The notes under the pieces: generated by a model | What the model saw: the letters and a program-made list of their open reading frames with translations, nothing else | Database searches by the model: none | What the model was told of the DNA's origin: nothing | Origin: Congeria kusceri | Lineage: Eukaryota > Mollusca > Bivalvia > Myida > Dreissenidae | Direction: 5' to 3' | NCBI GenBank assembly: GCA_027627225.1 | Contig: CM051025.1 | Location: 52,574,181-52,638,180, forward strand | DNA length: 64,000 nucleotides | In this document: piece after piece, positions 56,616-64,000 of the stretch | Position numbering within the stretch: position 1 is the first letter of the stretch | Layout of the letters: each line of letters begins with the position of its first letter | Program-made: the position numbers and the translations under genes

Positions 56616-59600
56616 TCATGGCCAGTGCGAAGTGTTGTTGCATAGTAATTCAGTCACACTGCTTGTCAGATATATTGTCTCTTCATATGACAACATGTGT
56701 TTAAGCAGAACAGCAGATTCCTTCTGAAGGTCACGGAGGTCGGACGGCGGGTCCATGCCAATGAACAATACAATCACCTCAACTGCTCCGCGGAATGCGA
56801 GCCTCCTTATTTCTTGTCTCAAGTTTCGGTAATGCTTCGTGGCGCTATCTATGAAAATAACAGCTATTTTTCTCTGGTTAATAGTGTCTTTAATACCAGT
56901 TTTTAAAACGTTGAGGCGTAATTCTTTTATTAGTTCTGGAAGATTTTCTTCATCAGTAGCGTCTGTTAATCTAGCTATTCTTTCGGCGCTTGCGTACGAG
57001 GACAGTGGAATACTCTTTAATGAACTGCATACGTGACGTAGTATTCCGGATCTGACGTGTGAGAAACCCGATGACGTAGCGTGTATGGCGTCAGTAACAG
57101 CCGACAACAGCACGCTTGCTTTCTCCGGGCCCATGGACGATTCATCGTACACGTACATCACATCGGCTGGCAGAGTGTTTTCACATGGTAATCCTGAATA
57201 GATATAAGTTTAATAGTGTTAAAGAAAAAACGGTTGCATTAAAATCACTCTTGAATTTATACCGTGTGGTGCATCAGCGAATGATTATTATAATATTATT
57301 AGATTGGAGATAAATATTACAAAATCATTACCCGAGATTGGATTGCGTTTCAACTTTCTGTTGGCCTACAGTGACTGTTATAAAATTCAGCATTTGTGAA
57401 TATCTGGCTTGGTCTGAGTTTTATGACAATGGTCTGCAACCCGGTTTACCAGGGATATTATAATAACTATGTAGTTCATAAATACTGTACTTGAACTTGT
57501 AACGATGTTTTGATCAGCGATGTACCCGTCAATGGCATCATTTGCAACATCGTGTACCCTGCATGCGTTAGTTGCTAGAACTTCTTGCAGCGTTGGCAGA
57601 GTTCTGAAGTCCTGTCTAAAAAACACATTGCCAGCGGAAGGCTCGCTGCCTATGAAGTATAGTTCCTGTTTGTCGACCTTATGACCGATGCCGATTGCTA
57701 CAATACGAATTCCCGCTTCCTGAAGCAGACGAGATTCCACAAGCGTCAACTTCCGGTCTTCCGACTGCCCATCTGTCAACAAAACTATCACGTGCTCAGA
57801 TGTAGTCTCGTTTTGATTCTTGACAAAGCCTTCTTTTCGAACATACTGAAGAGCACTTCCGGTTTTCGTTCTCCCGCCATAATGGTTGATCGTTAGAATG
57901 CGGTCGATAAGTTCAACTTCGGTGAAATTGTTTGTTAATGGAATTACTGGATGAATGCCATCGCTATATGCAACAATCCCAAATCGAACAATTGTGAAGG
58001 TACCAGATTTTTTCAGCGATTGGACGTTCTCAGCTACACACTGTAACATGCTGTCATAGTTGTTCGAAGAAATGCTACTAGAGGAATCCAACAGGAAGAT
58101 CACGTCCGCAGTCCTTGGATAGCAATCTAAAAGGTTTTGAGAAACTAGCAATCAAAAATAGCTGCGCACTTGTGGACATTTTTTAGTATGTGAGCAAAAT
58201 GTATGTACCGCCGAATGTATTATGTTGGATGTATACGGCCTATAGCAACATCAAGAAATGGCTTAGTATAACTGGTAACATTTTAAACACTAGTACGTAG
58301 CACTTAACTCAGAAACTTGGTGCGCCCTCAATAATGGCGCTGAACACTAATTAATACGCAGACATATTGCATGAGATTGACCATATCTTACCAGTGTACT
58401 CGAGGCTGTCCGTGACCGGGCCAGCAGTGGAAGGTACGCGATGCCCTGACTTGGCTTCCATAACTGGAAAAATTGGAATGGAGCTGTGAAAGAGCCATCA
58501 GAAATGTACAAACAAAGCGCGAAATGTTCTCAATGAATATATTAATACAAACGCGTTTACACGAACACGAATTCACTAACCTTCACACGTGGTCTGTACG
58601 AGTAAACGTTCGATATCCTTCAACAGCAGAAAATCGTCAACAGAAAACACGTACTTATCGGCGTCTATATACGGAAACGTTTGTACACGCCCGATCTCTT
58701 GAACGCGGCCACTAGACACCATTCCTCGATCACTCGCTATCTGTTGCAGCTCCGATATGTCCACCCCGTAGCCTACCCCTATGGTCAGTAACAGGATACC
58801 CCGACTCTTGGAAATGGACGCCTCCATTATGGTATTCGCTCTGTTCGAAGAATAACCATCCGTCACTACTATGTTTAATTTGGGGACACGTTTTCGTTCG
58901 TTTTCGTCCGCTAACAAAATGGACTCTCTCGAAAACTTCAAGGCAGCAGCTGTGTTGGTCCCTCCTTTGCTGTACGGAATATTTCCAATTGCTGCAATTA
59001 GACTGCGCTTGTCCTCGTAATCCACCAGTCCGATCCGCGGGTAGACCTGCGAGCCAAACGTGAGCACCGCCACTCGCACGGCGTCCCGGGTCACCGGAAG
59101 TTGGGAGACCACGTGCTGCACGAACGTCAGCTGTCGTTGGAAGTCCTCCGGGTGTATGCTAAATGATGTATCTAGTGCAAACACGATGTCGGCTGAACGG
59201 CTGCCGCAATCGCCTGAAGACCAGATGTAATTAAGTCTCTCGAAAGATTTTGTGCGATATAGACTTTTGTGGCGATACAAAGTTTAATGATATATGTAGG
59301 AAGAGAATGTCACCATATCTAAGTGTTAAAGGCATAATAAATAATCATTGTATATGCACAAGTAAACCTAGTACGCAGTATATTGTTACAAATTGTAGTG
59401 TATGACAGCCAAATCTGCATGCTAAATTTAGCACTATATTTTTTTTCCATTTTTTTAATGCGAGTAATATTAATGAGAAAAATTAGATCAGGCGTTTTAA
59501 GCTACTATTTTGTACAACAAAATGCTTCATACCATTCGAGCTGGTCGTGGAAAATGCACACTGTAAATCAGGAAAGAAATATCTTAAGCGTAAACAAAAC

Positions 59601-59887
59601 TATGGTGCCATTGTACGTTCGTACACACGTACATACTGTGAAAATTTAGCAGAAAAATAGGAATTAATAAAATTAATTTTATAGTACATGTATATAACAC
59701 AAAGAGAATACTATAAGACTATTACATAAGTATTATTTTACAGTTCCAACTACCGGGTATGTTTTATGCGAATGCTATAATATGTTATATTCATCTTAAA
59801 TCATACACATACCTGCAAGCACATAGAGAAAAATATCACGAAAACAACTATGCGTCCCAGGGTGTACATTGTTGCTAATATTTTCAT
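56616..59887 (-). CDS. Secreted protein with three von Willebrand factor A domains
   Basis: Minus-strand exons: signal peptide 59887-59813 (25 codons, hydrophobic GRIVVFVIFFSMCLQ), VWA1 59213-58581, a 24-codon linker 58463-58392, VWA2 58126 to about 57450, a tentative 34-base linker 57365-57332, and VWA3 57193-56616 ending in TGA. VWA1 (ADIVFALDTSFSI, VTDGYS) and VWA2 (ADVIFLLDSSSSI, LLTDGQS) have complete-looking DxSxS MIDAS metal sites. VWA3 reads DESSM, so its MIDAS is degenerate. Each domain is bracketed by Cys (DCG...TTCEG, DCYP...NACRV, LPCEN). This is an extracellular matrix or adhesion architecture. Matrilin-, shell-matrix- or byssal-thread-type proteins are possible relatives. The junctions signal-to-VWA1 and VWA2-to-VWA3 are not fully resolved: the signal exon ends in phase 0 while the best VWA1 acceptor is phase 1, so an exon may be missed. 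Confidence 0.85.
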
Positions 59888-61015
59888 GAATATGTTCAAA
59901 CCAAGTTCGCGTTCATTATTTATGTTGTTCCTCATTATATACGCACAGATGCAGTAGGCTTGTTTGCGAGGAAGTACTGCGAGTTTTCAAAATGAATCAG
60001 AACAATGAGTCTTCGATAAGATATTGTTTGCCAAATCAGGATTTTTTATTAAAATACCGTTCACCTCAACCGATATGCCACAGTATTCACGCTGTCGGCA
60101 TTTCTTGTTATCTCCGACGGTCGCATGCCGCCGATAACGCAGAGACACACAACAAGGCGAAAACATGTTCTAATCCTTCTGGGTGTCGTTTTTGTTTGAA
60201 GACGTTATAAATCGCGGCGCCCCACAAGAATGTCACTTTCTTTTGGGTTGACATTACCCTACACAAGAAAGATGCATTTGTTGTGTTATAATCTGATAGA
60301 ATCAGCCCAGTTTTCCTTTATAATAGGTTTGCCTTTTGTTGGTTAGACCAATACATAAACAAATGCAATGGCAAATTCAGGTGTGAAATATAATTCTTAC
60401 GCATGTACCTTATTTAAATCACTGATCCTGTTTTAATTGGATTTAAATTCCGGTGGTTACCAACAATGCATCAATTAATATCCTTAAGCTTGTCTGAGTA
60501 CTTTGCTGGAAAATATGTCTGTGTTTAAAATCACTAAAGCATTAAAGGGACTAATCCACAGGCATTCGTATTTTGGATAAAGTTATTTACTGTCTTAAAT
60601 ACAAGAACTAAAGCATCTAAATTAACGAAAAACAAATATTATATCAATAAAAATACATTAACAGTATATATATATATATATATGTGTGCGTGCGCGCGTG
60701 TGTGCGTGCGTGCGTGTGCGTGTGTGTGTGTCTTACGTGTTATTTCGTTACTTTATATAAGAATAAGGAAACAAAGTTATTCGAGTGGAAAGAAATTATT
60801 TTGATTCTACCTAAACGAGCATATTCACACGTAAAACTCATTTCAAGTTTCAAACTTTATTCGAAACAGAACATAATGTATAATGAAGCGAAATAACTCT
60901 TGATTAAGATTGGGCAAACTGTTAAGGCGTCTGTAATAAGAGAAATGATAAGGCTAAGACCTATATGACTCAAGAATTCTTTATTCGTAATTTACTACAG
61001 CAACGTATATACTAG
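59888..61015. other. VWA gene upstream region, intergenic DNA and a microsatellite
   Basis: No gene is seen. An alternating (TA)n-(GTGC)n-(GT)n microsatellite at 60665-60732 could form Z-DNA. TTAAAGGGACTAATCCA at 60543 resembles one end of the 13018 family without a partner. Confidence 0.5.
60665..60732. repeat. Compound microsatellite (TA)n then (GTGC/GT)n
   Basis: A run of TATATA followed by GTGTGCGTGCGCGCGTGTG and more GT. Likely polymorphic. Confidence 0.95.
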
Positions 61016-62472
61016 AAACAAGAAATGTCTTTAAAAAAGACAATCGGCGTTCAAATTAATATTGAGATGTCATTTAAAAATTACCTAAACAGACGGCCAA
61101 GATGATCGGTTACGTGACTTCTCAGACCCCAGATTGTTTGGTCCCCACCAATATTAAGAGAATTATTGGACCCCTGATTTTTCGGACACTATAGGAAAAC
61201 TTCTCGGCCCCAAAAGTTATTTTGAGATAAATTTATTAATTTAAAAATTAAATAAAATTATCACTAACATCTATGCTGTGAATAAACCAATCATACAGCT
61301 CCATGTTTCCACCAGTGATATAGCCAAAATAATTTAGGTTAACATAATTGTGATCTGAATTTGTCAAGCCAATTTAACAAATTAACAACGTAAAAACATA
61401 CTTTCGGGAAATGAATTGAAATTATAATGTATCAGACGAGTCTATATAGTTATTTATAGTACCGGTAATATACCATTCATGTTAGTTATCTAACATAATA
61501 ACGATCTGAAGTCAAATAAGCATTTATACTGTGTATCCCAATAAAAAGCAATAGTCAGGGAACATTCAGCGATTTTTGAAATGTTAAGACTTTATTTTTG
61601 ATAACGCAACCATAAAAATTCATTAGACTATGACGATTTTTAATTATATCAGTAGAAATATGATATCAGGGGTTCCTGTGTATAATTAGTATTGCAAATT
61701 GTGTATTCATGCTACGCGAATAACAGTTCGACGTATTCCGAATCTTCTTTCATAACATTTTATCTATAGAAAATGTAGCATCTTTTTATAGATTAAATAA
61801 CATCTACTGGAGAAGTTGATAGAAAGATGCAATTATAAATAATCGTTAATAAATCGTAACCACAATTTTAATTCAAATTAACAATAAGTTTATAAATATA
61901 AATTCCCCATTTATTGAAATGTTTAGGTTTATGATTCTCTGAACGCTATTATTTATGCATGTACGAGTATATAAACACAGCTATACAACGGTTGCTGGCT
62001 ACGCGCGCTATTTTTAGAATGACACTACTGTTTCTGGAATGTGATGATCTCGCTAGAATCAATGGGCTACATGGAACGGCAACACTGTGAATGAGATTTA
62101 TGAATGGGAACATTGCACAATGCTATTTATAGAGCATCCGCTTATATAAATGTAGGCTAAACAAAATAGTTATTTCGTTACGTGAATGAATATAGCATTC
62201 TGTTTATGGCATACAATGAGAAACTACGTTCATAATTAGCCTCAGTTCTAGAGTATATGTTGAAGATATGTTTATAACTTCATTATAACCGCTTATGTAA
62301 ACAATTATGTTAATTTTTAATCCCCCAAAGTATGCAACAGTTATTGGTATACGTTAAACCAGTGTTTGAAGTTTGCGTTCCCTAGAATTAGAAAATTAGC
62401 CCAATTCTATTGGCATTCAATTTTCCCGCTGCATAATTATCGCAAGAAAATCTGGGTCAAAAGTGATCTTAG
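61016..62472 (+). mobile_element. Dispersed ~1.4-kb repeat, copy 2 (no insertion)
   Basis: It aligns by eye along its whole length with 7411-9038, in the same orientation. It starts AAACAAGAAATGTCTTT and ends TTATCGCAAGAAAATCTGGG. Divergence is substantial, with many substitutions and indels. It supplies the empty-site reference for the insertion in copy 1. Confidence 0.75.
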
Positions 62473-63260
62473 ACAGCTACGCCGAAAAAGAAAGAACAAA
62501 ACAGCAACCTCACTTACAGCCACGATAGCTTTATAGCCCCGGTAAATGGATATGCATTGACAATAAATTAAGAAGGTCAATGAAGAGTAAAGAGGTAATT
62601 GAATGATGCACGACGGCTAACGCACAGCTTACTGTGTATATAACGCGAATCCCATTACATGCACGTGTACCTAATTATGTGAAAGAAAAGTTAACAAACG
62701 GATATTCTTATATTTATTTTTTATTTATACCATATTTCAGAGAGTTTTTATTGTTTTACGGTATTCAATAACTGTGATATCAGATCGGTAAATGGTGGGG
62801 GGAGCCTAATATGCAAGCTTACCGTGCAATAAGTAGCGTGCAGTATAATGAAATTTAGTTGTAATTCATACGGACGCTACTTATTGCACTGAACGATTGC
62901 ACTGAGTGGACACATTTTGATAGCGCTAAATTTGGAAATGACACGCATGTCAAGCATGTCAGACATCACGTGACGTCTAGGAACTGCCCATTGGGATCGG
63001 CATCGTAGAAAGTTGCGATGTGATTGGTAAATATGATATAAAACACTCGTAGCACCCTTTGACCTCAATATGTTAATCATTTCATCTCACCCTCCGGGCC
63101 CGTTAAATAACTAACATATTTCGGTAAAAGTGTGCTACAACTATTACTTAAATTGCCATGTTTGTTTCTGGTTATCTATGTGGCTATACATATTGCATCA
63201 GATATAACGCATGTGTCAAAAGGATTGTCTGTATGTATTTGCATGAATGAACTCGTCACA
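62473..63260. other. Intergenic DNA and probable 3' UTR of the sulfatase gene
   Basis: TTTATT words near 62713 would read AATAAA on the minus strand and could end the sulfatase transcript. No other gene is recognised. Confidence 0.4.
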
Positions 63261-64000
63261 TTATAAAATGCTCGCATCCCTCCACCCGTTACGAAGCATG
63301 ATTTGCAGGAGCGCTTCCGCAGTCGCATAGCTTGAGTACCCGTGCACGTTGTAGTTCTCTTCCGGGTTTATGTCGTGGTCGTACAGCTCTGTGCCTGAAC
63401 TGGTATCCCAGTCCGGGGTGTTTGTGGACGAGTCGAACTGGACCCACTCTGTGTATCGGAACTGGTCCGTGCGAATGGAGTATCCCATGATATCTGTCTG
63501 CCGAGGATACTGGGAAAAAGCGCCTAACTTCAGGTCCATTTCCGGGGCGCTCACCAAGGGCATCAAGCTGGTTCCTTCATGACAAAGCTGTGTGGATTCA
63601 GAACTTTCGGCGGCACAGCGATCAATGGTCGTGAGTCCTGCTGCTTCTACCACCGTCGGAAACACGTCAACAAACTCTACCAGGCTGTTGGAGACAACGC
63701 CAGCTTCTGTCTGACCGGGAACATGAATCATCAAAGGTGCATGGGTGGCTATTTCGAAGTTCGTGTTTTTGGTCCATAGCCCGTGTTCGCCCAACTGAAA
63801 GCCATGGTCTCCCATGAATACTATGACAGTTTGTTTGTCAATGCCGAGTTCTACCGTCTTGTCCACCAATGTTCCAACCAGATCGTCGATGTAGGATACA
63901 GCGCTGTAGTAGGCACGTCGCAGTGCACGTGTCGTATCGTCTGGTAATGTCGTATTGATATCACCGGTGGCGCCCAATTTAGCTATGTCACTGAAGCCTA
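63261..64000 (-). CDS. IDS: Iduronate-2-sulfatase, C-terminal part (partial)
   Basis: The frame enters at the right window edge and runs about 246 codons to a stop at 63261, so the N-terminal half with the formylglycine (CxPSR) site is outside. Landmarks of lysosomal iduronate-2-sulfatase are AYYSAVSYIDDLVG, the metal-binding GDHGFQLGEHGLWTK, NFEIATHAPLMIHVPG, VEFVDVFPTVVEAAGL, AFSQYPR, IMGYSIRTDQFRYTEWV, and ELYDHDINPEENYNV, all in the family's order. Expected role: removal of 2-O-sulfate from iduronate in heparan and dermatan sulfate in the lysosome. The loop between VPG and VEFVDVFP is shorter than in human IDS. A related invertebrate sulfatase paralogue cannot be excluded. Confidence 0.9.
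   Translation of the reverse strand, partial: GFSDIAKLGATGDINTTLPDDTTRALRRAYYSAVSYIDDLVGTLVDKTVELGIDKQTVIVFMGDHGFQLGEHGLWTKNTNFEIATHAPLMIHVPGQTEAGVVSNSLVEFVDVFPTVVEAAGLTTIDRCAAESSESTQLCHEGTSLMPLVSAPEMDLKLGAFSQYPRQTDIMGYSIRTDQFRYTEWVQFDSSTNTPDWDTSSGTELYDHDINPEENYNVHGYSSYATAEALLQIMLRNGWRDASIL

Overview
This is a eukaryotic, AT-rich, intron-rich and repeat-rich window. It is most like an invertebrate, and probably a bivalve mollusc. I infer this from metazoan genes with vertebrate-like architecture (nicalin, UBL7, a copper amine oxidase, a multi-VWA secreted protein, iduronate-2-sulfatase), from GT-AG introns with multi-kilobase repeat loads, and from an abundant foldback repeat with ends near GAGGCGTGTCGTGGGAAAAC that I associate from memory with Dreissena-type (zebra/quagga mussel) genomes. 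The species call is unverified.

Layout. 25-567 (+) is the last coding exon of an unidentified gene. 568-21150 holds no gene I can support. It is a repeat landscape: a TIR element with internal tandem repeats, 165-bp, 50-bp, 46-bp and 517-bp arrays, foldback elements, a TIR element with a tRNA-like core, and one copy of a ~1.5-kb dispersed repeat. 21151-27317 (+) is a three-exon membrane-anchored copper amine oxidase. 29432-47881 (+) is nicalin (NCLN), reconstructed as 12 exons that join in phase to 560 codons. Its introns hold many 8-bp-TSD (hAT-like) elements, one U12-type AT-AG intron, and a minisatellite whose unit contains the exon 8 splice donor. 49790-55958 (+) is UBL7, nine exons and 307 codons with an N-terminal UBL and a C-terminal UBA. 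56616-59887 (-) is a secreted protein with three VWA domains, convergent with UBL7. 61016-62472 is the second copy of the dispersed repeat. 63261-64000 (-) is the 3' end of iduronate-2-sulfatase, cut by the window edge.

The genes do not form an operon-like system. They are ordinary, independently spliced neighbours: an extracellular amine oxidase, an ER membrane-protein biogenesis factor, a ubiquitin-pathway adaptor, an extracellular matrix-type protein and a lysosomal sulfatase. The less ordinary content is in the introns: the splice-donor minisatellite, the minor-spliceosome intron enlarged by a transposon, and several non-autonomous DNA-element families with readable target-site duplications. 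All exon calls were made by eye from splice consensus, phase and remembered family similarity. None was checked with transcripts.
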